In this document: positions 22,986-34,075 of the stretch, piece by piece
Numbering within the stretch: the stretch's first letter is position 1
Layout of the letters: each line of letters opens with the position of its first letter
NCBI RefSeq assembly: GCF_035046505.1
Contig: NC_089824.1
Span: 221,348,596 to 221,412,595, forward strand
Length of the DNA: 64,000 bases
Direction: 5' to 3'
From: Tiliqua scincoides
Lineage: Eukaryota > Chordata > Lepidosauria > Squamata > Scincidae
Notes under the pieces: generated by a model
What the model was told of the DNA's origin: nothing
The model's database searches: none
Seen by the model: only the letters and a program-made list of their open reading frames with translations
Program-made: the position numbers and the translations under genes

Positions 22986-23452
22986 CTAGAAAAAAGGCAC
23001 CTGAAGCGGGACATAATTGAGACCTACAAAATTATGCAGGGGGTGGTTAGAATGGATGGAGGGATGTTCTTTTCCCTGTTACAAAACACTAGACCCAGGG
23101 AACATCCACGCAAATTGAGTGCTGGGAGAATTAGGACTGATAAAAGAAAATATTTCTTTACCCAGCATGTAATCAGTCTGTGGAACTCCTTGCCACAGGA
23201 TGTGAGAATGGCATCTTGCCTAGATGCCTTTAAAAGGGGACTGAACAAAGTCCATCACAGGTTACAAGCCATGATGTGTATGTGTTTTGAAGTGGGCTAC
23301 TCAGAATGCCAGGTACAAGGGAGTAGGATGCAGGTCTCTTGTTGTCTTGTGTGCTCCCTAAATCATTTGGTGGGCCAAAGTGATGCACAGGAAGCTGGGC
23401 TAGATGGGCCTTTGCCCTGATTCAGCAGGGCTCTTCTTATGTTCTTATAACT
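22986..23452 (+). mobile_element. CR1 LINE, 3' end, + strand
   Basis: Encodes the end of ORF2 (HLKRDIIETYKIMQG to LWNSLPQDVRMA) with the 3' UTR and the TTCTTATGTTCTTAT tail. It is 5' truncated and more diverged than the 29348 copy, with small internal changes. Confidence 0.82.
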
Positions 23453-23600
23453 AGATGCAGCAGGTGGCTTAAAGATGTATCAACAAAGCCAGATTTTTTT
23501 TGGGAAGGGGAGGAGGGAATATTCACCTATAACCCACCCATGCTGTCTGGAAATATTGTGTATTTGAATACTGTATTGTTTAAGCTCTTTTTAATATTCC

Positions 23601-23603
<3 letters not shown>

Positions 23604-23651
<48 letters not shown>
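23604..23651. repeat. (CA)n microsatellite
   Basis: 24 uninterrupted CA units. Likely polymorphic. Confidence 0.95.
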
Positions 23652-23653
<2 letters not shown>

Positions 23654-23865
23654 CTCTCCTGGACTGGGCAGGTTACACATTGAAAGAAATCAATGTGTAG
23701 CTAGTTAGTTGGTATCTGCTGCTTTAAAATGTATGTATCACTCTTTGGAACCCCATTAACTAACTACACTGCCAAATTCCCAGAGCCCTGCCATGCAGGA
23801 TCATTGTTCAAGTGGACAGAGCATTCCACTGCACTCCAGGCACAAACCACTCTTGTGCTCCTTGT

Positions 23866-23973
23866 GTGTCTTGTGTGCTCCCTGAAACATTTGGTGGACC
23901 ACTGTGAGATACAGGAAGCTGGACTAGATAGGCCTTTGACTTGATCCAGCGGGGCTCTTCTTATGTTCTTATG
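23866..23973 (+). mobile_element. CR1 LINE, extreme 3' end
   Basis: Starts in the 3' UTR at CTTGTGTGCTCCCTG and ends CTTCTTATGTTCTTATG. It lies 0.4 kb after another CR1 end. Confidence 0.8.
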
Positions 23974-25616
23974 CACTCCCTATGGGTTCATCTCCCACTG
24001 ATATAGCTAACACCCATTGTGGTCCAGTCCAATCAAACAGCCTTAAATCTGTTGAGTCATAATCTGCCCCCTCCACTGCTACGTTGCTCTTGGTAGCCTC
24101 CAATTCTCAGGTATCTGGCATCACTCCCAATTGACAGCACCTGGTCTCTGTCCTTGCAGGCCCCCCCCTCCTCGTGACCATGAGATGTGGCCACCTGGCA
24201 GGTTACTCCGTTTTGGTTCCCTGAGCAGAAATGCTCCACACTGGAGAGTCTAATTTGTTAGCTTTATTCCTCTGCTGGGCAGTCCTCCCTTTACTTCAAA
24301 CAATTTCACACTTCCCTTCAATCTGAATGTGACAGAAAAGGCATTTCCACTTCAGCACAACCCAGATTCTTATGGAAAGGGCATCTCTTCCAAGCACAGC
24401 ACACCCAGCATTCTTCTTCCACATTCCCCACACTCCTCTGAGAGGATGTAACAGGAAAGGGGAACCCACTTCCATGACAACCACAAAGTTCTCTTCACTG
24501 CTCTGCCAGCAAGTTAAGCAGAATGCACACAGCTTATGCTTCAAAGAGAGGACAAGCCAGAAGGCAGAACAAGGAGAAAAGAAAGAGGAGGGTGTCCATG
24601 TCGTGTCCAGGCAGGACCATATTTGCAGAAGTGAGCAACCAGCACGTCACTGTCTTCCATGTTTAACATCTGACCACCCATTAATGTAACCCAGAAATGG
24701 CATTTGCCTTTTCAACGCACATCACACGCTTGAGAGTTACATTCCAGTATGATTCACGCTGAACTCTCCCGGCTTCACAGCAGTGCGCGAGCCTGGCCTG
24801 TTTCCTCCTCCCTTTTGTATATATTAGGACTTCATGTTTAATTGGCTGAGATGAATTGATTGAAAGTGTCTTAGGGCCCAAACCTATCCCTTGCCAATCC
24901 AGACCATGCAGCACCATCAACAGAGCACATGCTGCACACTGTGGGGGAGGGGGAATAGGCCGCCCAGGAGCAGTACTAAGTAAAACCCCAAGGTACACAG
25001 AGGCACAGGTTTCACACTCCCAGTCCAGGGCTTAGAGAGATCTGCCACCATTGGCCCTAGGCAAGATTGGGCTGTGAATTATCTAAAAAGGTAACCCAAT
25101 TAAATAGCAAGCAGATTTTTTAAAATGCATATATTATTTTAACAAAAACACTTTATAAGCATTGCAAATGGCAAGCTCCATCCTAAAGGAGCTTTCTTTT
25201 CTCTGCATAATCAAGTGATTCACTGATAAATCAACTCAACCCCATGCAATAGTTAAGATTTCTTTCGACAGATGACATCTTTAGTATTTTTTCACTCCCC
25301 ACTTCCCCAAGTTACCTGAGAAGTCATTGTGTTTTCTTGTGAGCAGAATGTACTGCAGACAGGTTTCCGTACTATCTATTCATTTTTGTATACAAATATT
25401 CAAACTGAGCAGGGAGGAGGATACAAGCTCTCGGAGGGCAGAGCTCATTTGTTCAGCAGGATCCATTCCTCAAAAGCAAACACATGTGTTTGGAGCCCTC
25501 CACAACTCCTTCTTGCCAGCCAGCTGCAAAATCTGGCTCTTTGTTCTTCTTCCTAGATTTGAAATGCCTCTTTTTCCCTCTCCTGTCCAATTTCAACCCT
25601 CCCTTTTCGGGACATG
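23974..25616. other. No gene or repeat recognised
   Basis: About 1.6 kb. A possible piece with GGGCCCAAACCTATCCC at 24875 hints at a further miniature element, but I cannot place its ends. Confidence 0.35.
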
Positions 25617-25803
25617 GTGACTGAGTGGGTGATAGCATCTCAGCTCCAGAGAGTCCTGGAAGAAATGGATTATCTGGATCCCTTTCGGTCAGGTTTTAGG
25701 CCTGGCTACAGGATGGAGACAGCCTTGGTCACTCTGGTGGATAACCTGTGAAAGAGACTGGACAGGAGGAACACACTCTGTTTGTCCTGCTAGACCTCTT
25801 TCA
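25617..25803 (+). pseudogene. L2-clade LINE reverse-transcriptase fragment
   Basis: One frame reads VTEWVIASQLQRVLEEMD, YLDPFRSGFRPGYRMETALV, TLVDNL, then a stop (TGA), KRLDRRNT. The block LDPF.SGFRPG..TETALV is typical of RT motifs 1-2 in L2-like LINEs. At least two in-frame stops show decay. Only about 60 codons remain. Confidence 0.75.
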
Positions 25804-25807
25804 AATC

Positions 25808-25885
25808 AGAACGACATTGGTTCACCTCGCCCAGCATCTTGCTTCCCATAGTGGCCAACCAACTGCCTCTGAGCTGTCAACTAGC
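25808..25885 (-). mobile_element. Worn CR1-like 3' tail
   Basis: GCCCAGCATCTTGCTTCC, AGTGGCCAACCAACTGCCTC and CAACTAGCAGG follow the order of the common CR1-like tail. Confidence 0.45.
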
Positions 25886-25898
25886 AGGTAGGAACAGC

Positions 25899-27189
25899 CA
25901 GTGGTGTCGCTAGGAGGGGTGCAGGTGGTGCGTGCCGCACCGGGTGACACACACAGGGGGGTGATGCACACTGGGGGGGGGGTGACATGCTAAAATCGCG
26001 GTGGTTAGGAGTAATACCATCGTGTTATATACCGTTGGATGCGGAATTTCCAGCAGAATGCAGTGCAGAAAATCAGAGAGAAATATCTCCTTTCTATCAA
26101 AGGTTATGGCCAAAAACCTAGGGAACAAAAAATGCATGGAGCCCTATGGAAAGTGAAACTGAGCTGTATCGCATGTTTACCCATGAGTATGCAAACTTGC
26201 CTTAGTCCATCGGAAAGGGCAGGCCGAGAGGAATCCAACGACACTGGAATGGTCCGGATCCAATGAATGCAGCCCCCAAAAACACCTGAGAAGGAAGTCC
26301 CTCCCTCCAAGCAGACAAATGTATTGAGCCCTATGGAAAGTGAAACTAAGCCTCACAGTCGCATTTACTCACAAGTAAGCAAACGTGCCTTGGCTGGTGG
26401 TCAGGCCAGGCAAAAGGGGAATGTGAAGCCACCAGAATGGTCTTGATCTGATGGAAATGGAGCTCAATAAATGCTCCAGAAGGCAGCCTCCCCCCCCCCC
26501 ACCCACTAAAAAGGATCAAAACAGAGGCTTCAGCTGATAAGGTGAACTTTTTTGAGACTTGCAAAGCAGGGTGAATACTGACAGTGATCTGGTTTAAACA
26601 GAAGCTCTTAAATTGAACTGGACACTGGGTAGGGCTGAAAACCTTACTGATTTTGGAGGGGGGGGGGGTTATTGCAGGCAGGCTACAGAGGAAATTCACT
26701 TGGAGGACCAGGGCTGGCTTCTGCTTATTTAATTATTTGTTTTACTTTAATTATTTGTACTTTTTATTTTAATTTGCCTGATGATGTCACTTCCACCATG
26801 ACATCACTTCTGGTGGGTCTTGGACATATTGTCATTCTAAAAAGTGGATCCCAGTGCTAAAAGTTTGAGAACTGCTGAAATAAGGTGTTAGTAAGTTGAC
26901 ACCCGGGGTGTGTGTGTGTGTGTGTGTGTGTGTGACACCACTAGTGACCAAAATCACTAAAATCACAGTTTGGAGGAATAATCCCAGCATGTTATATATC
27001 AATCAAGGCGCAATTTCATGCAGAATGTGTTCTATCTTTGTTCTATCAAAAGGTACAGCCAAAAAACCAGTGGGGCAGAGTGATGGTACATCACCACACC
27101 CACCACCCGGGGTGTTGCCCCATTCACTGCATGGGGGGTGATGCACTGGCATCCCGCACCGTGTGACACGAACCCTAGAGACGCCACTG
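25899..27189 (+). mobile_element. hAT-like element, 1291 bases, complete ends, with nested scraps
   Basis: Begins CAGTGGTGTCGCTAGGAGG and ends CCCTAGAGACGCCACTG. Perfect 8-bp duplication GGAACAGC at 25891-25898 and 27190-27197. Similar sequence occurs twice in direct order inside (GTTATATACCGTTGGATGCG near 26030 and GTTATATATCAATC near 26990), so the element carries an internal duplication. A family B right end (26770-26876) and a (TG)n run lie between the copies. No transposase frame. Confidence 0.88.
26908..26934. repeat. (TG)n microsatellite
   Basis: About 13 TG units inside the hAT element at 25899. Confidence 0.85.
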
Positions 27190-27197
27190 GGAACAGC

Positions 27198-28111
27198 TCT
27201 CCTCTGCTGTTGGCCCCAGCAACCAACACCCATCTATATCTAGCCTCTGCAGACCTACTTTATTCTGGGCCCAACAGGAAATGAGTGCAGTGTTGCTTTA
27301 TAGAGAATACTCTGATGCCCAGCCTCGGCTTCCTTCTGCCATGATCCACTTGGCCTTTCCACAAGACTATTTGCAAGGCCCTGTCGCCATCCTGCGGTTT
27401 TCCACAACAACCTAAGTTTCCTCTGATGTATTAAAAATGGAGGTTGGGTTGGAATTCTCCAGAAAACTGCTAACCAAAACATCTCTGCTAATAGTTATCA
27501 AAGACAACAGCTGGATGTGTCAGAAAAAGACCAGCAGTGCCGGAATGTTGAGACTTGCTGTCGCCTGAGCCCAGCTTGCCAAAACCAAAAGTTCAGCAAG
27601 ACTGAGCAATTCTTGGACTTGAAGTACGGGAAGTGAAATTGAGGTGGAACTGCTTCTGTACTGATTCTTTTCTCTGGAATTGCAGTCACCTGTCCATTCA
27701 CTATTTACAGAGAATCCAAATAAATCCAAACATAAACATCAAATGTCTGCAGTCCAGGTCTTTGGGTGCTGTCCTTCCATGCCATGTCTTTTCAAACTGG
27801 ACATGTGGCTTTCTTTTTGTGCTAACATGCAGTTGCAATATCAGGGCATTAGTGCTTTCGAGGCTTTTAAGAGCCTTGAAGCAAAAGCTTTCTGTTTGCT
27901 GGTTCAGTCCATTTTATTGCTTCTTTTTCAGTGCAGCTGGGGGGTTATTGATGAATTGCCCCTTAAGCAGCTCCTCTTTACTATGAGAGAGAAGCTTCAA
28001 TAGCTAGTTGTTTGTTTTTATCTTATTTTATTTAACACTATTTCACTGTGACATTTTTATTTAGGAGTGCCTTTGAGGCCCTATAATGGCTGCATTTAGA
28101 AATTTATTTAT
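27198..28111. other. No gene or repeat recognised
   Basis: About 0.9 kb; overlapping ORFs on both strands without known relatives. Confidence 0.4.
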
Positions 28112-28563
28112 AGCGCAATCTTAAAGATGCACTTGATCAGCACAATTCCCTTGTTCCGGCCTGGGAGGGTCGCAAACATGCCGTACAGCATGGCGGCAGG
28201 AGTAGGTAGGTCCGCGCTGGCCAAGGCATTTCGGGGGGGGGGGGGAGGCATGAGGCAAGTGGGCACATGGGTGGGCAGGGGGGAGCAGGAGGTTGGGCCA
28301 GTATTTGGAAGTTATGCCGGATCCTAGCCCCCGTTCCCAGGTAGCACGGAGCTGCTCCTGGCTGCTCCACTTTGCTCAGATCTGCGCCACCTTGTCAGAT
28401 GCCGTAGATCTGAATAGACTCATTGGGGCCACTGCAGCTTTCCCCAGGGTAGGAGGAAAGTTTCCCCTTGCCTTGGGCCAAGCCTCAGTCAGCCCCAAAC
28501 TTGTGCTGGATACAGCACAGGCCCACCAGCCTGACTGTTCCAGCACGAGTTAGGATTGTGCTG
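28112..28563 (+). mobile_element. Family F inverted-terminal element, complete
   Basis: Starts AGCGCAATCTTAAAG and ends GAGTTAGGATTGTGCT, an inverted pair. The interior carries CAGATCTGCGCCACC, CATTGGGGCCACTGCAG and GTGCTGGATACAGCAC, shared with 34076 and 48080. A G run lies at 28230-28247. No coding capacity and class uncertain. Confidence 0.65.
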
Positions 28564-28670
28564 CTAATGTTTTTATTGATGTCTCTTACTGTTGCCTGCT
28601 TGTTTCATATTGTCTGTTTTTATTGCTTATTTTATATGTATATTGCTTTTAATTGCATTTTATCATTTCT

Positions 28671-28748
<78 letters not shown>

Positions 28749-28797
28749 GAATTATTATTAGCTGCCTTGGGTGCTCTTTGAGGAGAAAGGTGGATTA

Positions 28798-28836
<39 letters not shown>

Positions 28837-28838
28837 AG
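28564..28838 (+). mobile_element. L2-like LINE 3' end with (AT)n and (AAAT)n runs
   Basis: T-rich 3' UTR, then a (TA)n run at 28673-28745, then GCTGCCTTGGGTGCTC and GGAGAAAGGTGGATTATAAAT, closing with ten AAAT units (28796-28838). This closing motif is the inverse of that at 5430 and 61820. Confidence 0.6.
28673..28745. repeat. (TA)n microsatellite
   Basis: About 36 uninterrupted TA units. It is self-complementary and prone to cruciform formation and slippage. Confidence 0.95.
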
Positions 28839-29340
28839 CAAAGAATCCATCAATGACAGGCACTAAGAACAAAAGCTGACTAATTAATGGACAATTCATC
28901 ACTAATCCCCCAGCTGCATTGAACACAAAACTTTTTTTTCCCCCCAATATATTTTATTCATTCATTACAGATACAGGAAAGGAAATGGGCTTAACTTTGG
29001 GTAGGGTACGACACAGGTTACACATAAGGGTTGGCCCCAGAATCCAACATACATCATTCAATTAACTCAAAAAAACCCAATAATCATCAATACAAAGGTT
29101 CGCATATTTATGAATATAAAAAAATTGATTTTTACGAAACACTCAATTTTATCTAACTAGATTTATCTACCCAATCATAAAAAAACTTCCAATATTTTCT
29201 TACTCTATCTAAATCTCTCTCTTTCATTCTTTCTGTTAAAACTTCCATTTCTGCTACTTCATAGATTTTATCTATTAAATCTTCCTTAGTTGGTACATCT
29301 ATAGATTTCCATTTTTGCGCAAACAATATTCTTGCCGCTG

Positions 29341-31147
29341 TAACAATAAGAACATAAGAACATAAGAACAGCCCCACTGGATCAGGCCATAGGCCCATCT
29401 AGTCCAGCTTCCTGTATCTCACAGCGGCCCACCAAATGCCCCAGGGAGCACACCAGATAACAAGAGACCTCATCCTGGTGCCCTCCCCTGCATCTGGCAT
29501 TCTGACATAACCCATTCCTAAAATCAGGAGGTTGCGCATACACATCATGGCTTGTACCCCATAATGGATTTTTCCTCCAGAAACTTGTCCAATCCCCTTT
29601 TAAAGGCGTCTAGGCTAGACGCCAGCACCACATCCTGTGGCAAGGAGTTCCACAGACCAACCACACGCTGAGTAAAGAAATATTTTCTTTTGTCTGTCCT
29701 AACCCGCCCAACACTCAATTTTAGTGGATGTCCCCTGGTTCTGGTATTATGTGAGAGTGTAAAGAGCATCTCCCTATCCACTCTGTCCATCCCCTGCATA
29801 ATTTTGTATGTCTCAATCATGTCCCCCCTCAGGCGTCTCTTTTCTAGGCTGAAGAGGCCCAAACGCTGTAGCCTTTCCTCATAAGGAAGGTGCCCCAGCC
29901 CCGTAATCATCTTAGTCGCTCTCTTTTGCACCTTTTCCATTTCCACTATGTCTTTTTTGAGATGCGGCGACCAGAACTGGACACAATACTCCAGGTGTGG
30001 CCTTACCATCGATTTGTACAACGGCATTATAATACTAGCCGTTTTGTTCTCAATACCCTTCCTAATGATCCCAAGCATAGAATTGGCCTTCTTCACTGCC
30101 GCCGCACATTGGGTCGACACTTTCATCGACCTGTCCACCACCACCCCAAGATCTCTCTCCTGATCTGTCACAGACAGCTCAGAACCCATCAGCCTATATC
30201 TTAAGTTTTGATTTTTTGCCCCAATGTGCATGACTTTACACTTACTGACATTGAAGCGCATCTGCCATTTTGCTGCCCATTCTGCCAGTCTGGAGAGATC
30301 CTTCTGGAGCTCCTCACAATCACTTCTGGTCTTTACCACTCGGAAAAGTTTGGTGTCATCTGCAAACTTAGCCACTTCACTGCTCAACCCTGTCTCCAGG
30401 TCATTTATGAAGAGGTTGAAAAGCACCGGTCCCAGGACAGATCCTTGGGGCACACCACTTTTCACCTCTCTCCATTGTGAAAATTGCCCATTGACACCCA
30501 CTCTCTGCTTCCTGGCCTCCAACCAGTTCTCAATCCACGAGAGGACCTGTCCTCTAATTCCCTGACTGTGGAGTTTTTTCAGTAGCCTTTGGTGAGGGAC
30601 CGTGTCAAACGCCTTCTGAAAGTCCAGATATATAATGTCCATGGGTTCTCCCACATCCACATGCCTGTTGACCTTTTCAAAGAATTCTATAAGGTTCATG
30701 AGGCAAGACTTACCCTTACAGAAGCCATGCTGACTCTCCCTCAGCAAGGCCTGTTCGTCTATGTGTTTTGAGATCCTATCTTTGATGAGGCATTCCACCA
30801 TCTTACCCGGTATGGATGTTAGGCTGACCGGCCTATAGTTTCCCGGGTCCCCCCTCTTTCCCTTTTTAAAAATAGGCGTGACATTTGCTATCCTCCAATC
30901 TTCTGGCACCGTGGCCGTTTTGAGGGACAAGTTGCATACCTTAGTCAAGAGATCTGCAACTTCATTCTTCAATTCCTTAATAACCCTTGGGTGGATGCCA
31001 TCAGGACCCAGTGACTTATTGATCTTTAATTTATCAATGAGGTCTGAAACATCTTCTCTTTTAACCTCTATCTGACTTAACTCCTCGGTCAGGAGGCGCC
31101 GTTTGGGCAGCGGTATCTGCCCGAGGTCTTCTGTATCTTCTAACAAT
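29341..31147 (-). mobile_element. CR1 LINE, 5' truncated, inserted in L1
   Basis: The CR1 body, about 1.8 kb, ends with three TTCTTATG-type units on the - strand. TAACAAT stands at both junctions (29341-29347, 31141-31147), a 7-bp duplication of L1 sequence. The ORF2 remainder and a 200-base 3' UTR are present; the endonuclease domain and 5' UTR are missing through truncation. Confidence 0.92.
29545..31146 (-). CDS. CR1 ORF2 fragment: reverse transcriptase, uninterrupted 533 codons
   Basis: Open from the truncation point to the natural stop, so the copy is young. RT motifs in order: NYRPVSLTSIPGKMVE near residue 103, HGFCKGKSC near 140, YLDFQKAFDTV with catalytic Asp about 175, SGVPQGSVLGP near 230, FADD at 261-264, then the thumb region. 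The C-terminal YEERLQRLGLFSLEKRRLRG and LWNSLPQDV blocks are diagnostic of CR1. There is no natural start codon, since the 5' part is lost and the first residues come from the junction. It is not expected to be expressed as such. Confidence 0.9.
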   Translation of the reverse strand: MLEDTEDLGQIPLPKRRLLTEELSQIEVKREDVSDLIDKLKINKSLGPDGIHPRVIKELKNEVADLLTKVCNLSLKTATVPEDWRIANVTPIFKKGKRGDPGNYRPVSLTSIPGKMVECLIKDRISKHIDEQALLRESQHGFCKGKSCLMNLIEFFEKVNRHVDVGEPMDIIYLDFQKAFDTVPHQRLLKKLHSQGIRGQVLSWIENWLEARKQRVGVNGQFSQWREVKSGVPQGSVLGPVLFNLFINDLETGLSSEVAKFADDTKLFRVVKTRSDCEELQKDLSRLAEWAAKWQMRFNVSKCKVMHIGAKNQNLRYRLMGSELSVTDQERDLGVVVDRSMKVSTQCAAAVKKANSMLGIIRKGIENKTASIIMPLYKSMVRPHLEYCVQFWSPHLKKDIVEMEKVQKRATKMITGLGHLPYEERLQRLGLFSLEKRRLRGDMIETYKIMQGMDRVDREMLFTLSHNTRTRGHPLKLSVGRVRTDKRKYFFTQRVVGLWNSLPQDVVLASSLDAFKRGLDKFLEEKSIMGYKP

Positions 31148-32068
31148 ATTTACAATAAGGTGTTTCTGAGGTTGGTCTTTAATTTCTGATGTCACATTTA
31201 GGAGGAATATTTCTGGTTTGAATGGTAATACACAATGCAATATCTCTTGCAACACTTTATGTATCATCTTCCAATATTTCTTTGCTTTTTCGCATGTCCA
31301 CCACATATGATAAAAAGTTCCTTCTAGCTCATTACATTTCCAACACTTATTTGATAACCCAGAGTACATTTTTGCTAACTTCTCTGGTGTTAAATACCAT
31401 CTATAAAACATTTTATATAAGTTCTCTTTAAAAGTCACTGCTTTAGTTATCTTAATATTCGTATTCCAAATTTGATTCCAATCATCCATTGATATATTAT
31501 ATCCAAAAATTTTTGCCCAACGCACCATTGCATCTTTAACGATCTCATCTTTCATTCTCATCTCCAGGAGAAAACTGTACATTTTTCTTATATACTTCCC
31601 CTCATCAATCAAAAATATTTTATCAAAACTTATATCTTCTTCATATAGACCTACTTTTTGGTCTTCTCGTAATCTTGTTCTTATTTGCATTTCATTCCAC
31701 CAGTCCAGCTTTATTCCTTTCTCTTCTAACTCAGACTTACTTAAAATCTCTTCTTTATTATTTAGCAAGTCACTGTATGGTTTATTTTGATCTTTTTTAA
31801 TCCAGTTCGGATTGGTTGCTATTTCGAGAGGTTTTATCCATCTAGGTAATTTAAAATATATCTTATATTTTATCTGGTCCCATATCCAAATTAGAGATCT
31901 TCTTAAAATATGTTGTTTAAAATATCCATGCTGTTTAACTTTATCATAAAAGAGGAACGCATGCCAGCCTATTTGTAAATCGTGTGCTTCTAATGTTAAG
32001 ATTTTTTCGTTCAATACAAGTCCCCAATCTTTTATCCAGTTTAAGGCTGCTGCTTGATATGAACACAA
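31148..32068 (-). pseudogene. L1 ORF2 C-terminal fragment
   Basis: Encodes about 300 residues after the RT domain, rich in Lys and Trp, with the Cys-X2-Cys...His...Cys motif (CWKCNELEGTFYHMWWTCEK). The frame is open; the 5' end is cut by truncation and the 3' end by the CR1. Confidence 0.85.
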
Positions 32069-32280
32069 AACTTTTAATTAACATTACAGGAGACCTTTGT
32101 TGAAAAGGTCAAGGAGTAAATATTATAGATGACAGCTGACCACAAGGAAGGCTCTGGATAATATAGTGCTACCTGCGATAAATAGCTGGCATTGAGTTCA
32201 CTGCTACAGGGCAAACTGCAATGGGAATTTACAAGGATTAGGCATCTTTACAACGTTCATTGTGTTCAACCAGAAAGACT

Positions 32281-33284
32281 TTAGTTTTGAAAAACCCATT
32301 TTAGCTCCACTATCTCCCCATTTCTCAGGCTAGTTGATATGATCCTGAACAACTCAAGACATTTTGCTTGAAAAAAGAGGAATTCCTCATAAGGGCATTC
32401 AGAAAGGAGAGGGTGCCCTCTAGTGGACGTTCTGAGATCAGCTAACAGCACATTATGTTCCATAACATTTAAAGGTAGTTTCAGTGTGGGGAGAGGGCGC
32501 ATTAAACGACATTCTAAGTAGATAAAAATAATGCAGCATCCTCTGTTGGAGGGTAGTCACATGCAAGATCTCAGTGAAACACAAAAGCTTCTGTCATTCC
32601 ATAGCAATTTCAATATCTATATCTTTGGTCTTACAGCCCAATCCTATCAAATACCCTCCATGAGGCAATGTAATGCAACCATGCCACCTTGCACTGCATC
32701 CTGTGTGGAAGGGGGCAGTCCTGGAGGTCTCCTCCACATGAGGACACTTCCCTGTTTACCCCACCTCTCCTACCTCCCTCTGTGTCTCCCTCCTGTCTGT
32801 ACCTGGATTGTAAGCCCCTCAGGACAGGAACCTGTCCTTTCCCTCTATTTAAAGTGTCAAGTACATCAATGATGCTATGTAAAGAGATGCAGTTGGCATC
32901 CAAAAAAACACTTCCATACACAGGAGTTCCATCCGAAAACAGGAGGAGCTCTTGTAAGTGGAAACCACCCTGGATCCCAAATATATGACCACCATATGAT
33001 CAAACCATAATTCAAGTTGGTCCAATAAAAAGAGTAACGTTCTGCCTCCTAGGATACAGTGCCATCAGTGTGCCTAGAACTTTTGCAATGCAGGTCCCTG
33101 CCCTGAGGGGTTTACAGTCTAACATTTAACACAGGGGAACCAATGGAAGAGGGAGGGGGGATGACTGCAAAATTAGAGAGAGAATGAATATATTACACAG
33201 ACCAACACACATTTTGCTTCCTTAAACGTTAAGCCAATTCCTGGGTATATTTGGGGTGCCGATTCTAATTTCTCCAATTTTTCA
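32281..33284. other. No gene; two scraps of an old amniote repeat
   Basis: GGATTGTAAGCCCCTCAGGACAG near 32810 and the inverted-sense GGTCCCTGCCCTGAGGGG near 33090 resemble pieces of old repeats shared by many amniotes. The rest is unassigned. Confidence 0.4.
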
Positions 33285-33649
33285 ATTCACCCGGACTCGC
33301 CGCCCACACAGAATACTGGGGATTGCTGCTGCAAACCATTTGTGCTGGGTTGAGGAATGCGTACATGGCACAGTGTCAAATCTGGGAGGAAACTGGCCTG
33401 CTGCAGTAGCTCTTTGGCTTGTGGATCCACTTACCATGAAGGAGGTATAGGAGCTCAGGGAAACAGCTGTGGGACTACAACTGCTGTAGAAATAAGTTTT
33501 GGCACACACAAGATGCTTTCCATTTTAGTCTGAACCTAAATATGATGATGCTAATTTTCTGCATGATTTTCTATATTTAAAAGATTTTAAAGAGGAACTT
33601 AGAAGTGTGTTTGGTTTTCTGTATTGCTGTATCTAGCTGCCAACACAGT

Positions 33650-34025
33650 GTGGGTGGGTAAACGCAGTAGACCTGGGCTCCAAAGACTTTTCCAGCTGTC
33701 ATCACCCTCCACTGTCCTGATTTGCCCCTTCCCCACCTCCATTCTGCCCACCCTCATTGCCACTCTTCCCTCGCTCTGTTTTGCCCCTCCTTCTTTGGGA
33801 AGGGGTCTAAAGGAAACTTTGTATCCCCTGACAGGGCCTCTGAGAGGAATTTTATCAGGGGGTACAAGTTTCTTTTGGATCCCTTTGCAAAGGGGGAGGG
33901 GTGAAACAGAGTGGGGGAGGGTGGTGATGGGCAAGCAGAATGGGGGCAGGGAGGGGCAAAACAGGGTGGGGGGAGGGTGGAGACAGCTGGAAAAGTCTTT
34001 GAAGTGCAAGTCAACCCACCCATAT
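33650..34025. mobile_element. Palindromic miniature element in the spacer
   Basis: Left CAAAGACTTTTCCAGCTGTC and right ACAGCTGGAAAAGTCTTTG are the outer parts of arms about 170 bases long, with GGGTGGGT at the outer edge and a centre near 33840 (CAGGGCCTCTGAGAGG). No coding capacity. Confidence 0.7.
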
Positions 34026-34075
34026 CACACTGGAAGCTAGATAGAGTAGTACAGAAAATCAAATGCACTCTTAAG

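Larger units (their letters stand above)
28936..32060 (-). mobile_element. L1 LINE, 5' truncated, - strand, split by a CR1
   Basis: The right part 31148-32060 encodes the L1 ORF2 C-terminal region (start QAAALNWIKDWG) with the Cys-rich motif CWKCNELEGTFYHMWWTCEK. The left part 28936-29340 continues TAARILFAQKWKSIDVP to WVDKSS and a stop, then a 3' UTR and an A run. GAACACAAAACTTTT occurs at 28921-28935 and 32061-32075, a perfect 15-bp target duplication that defines the insertion. The CR1 at 29348-31140 interrupts it in the same orientation. Without the CR1, the L1 frame reads through the junction (VNIV then TAARIL), so the L1 was open when the CR1 landed. Confidence 0.92.

Noticed and set aside
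22872-23420. 182-codon ORF on the + strand
   Set aside because: It is the end of CR1 ORF2 fused by chance to upstream non-CR1 codons and not a host gene.
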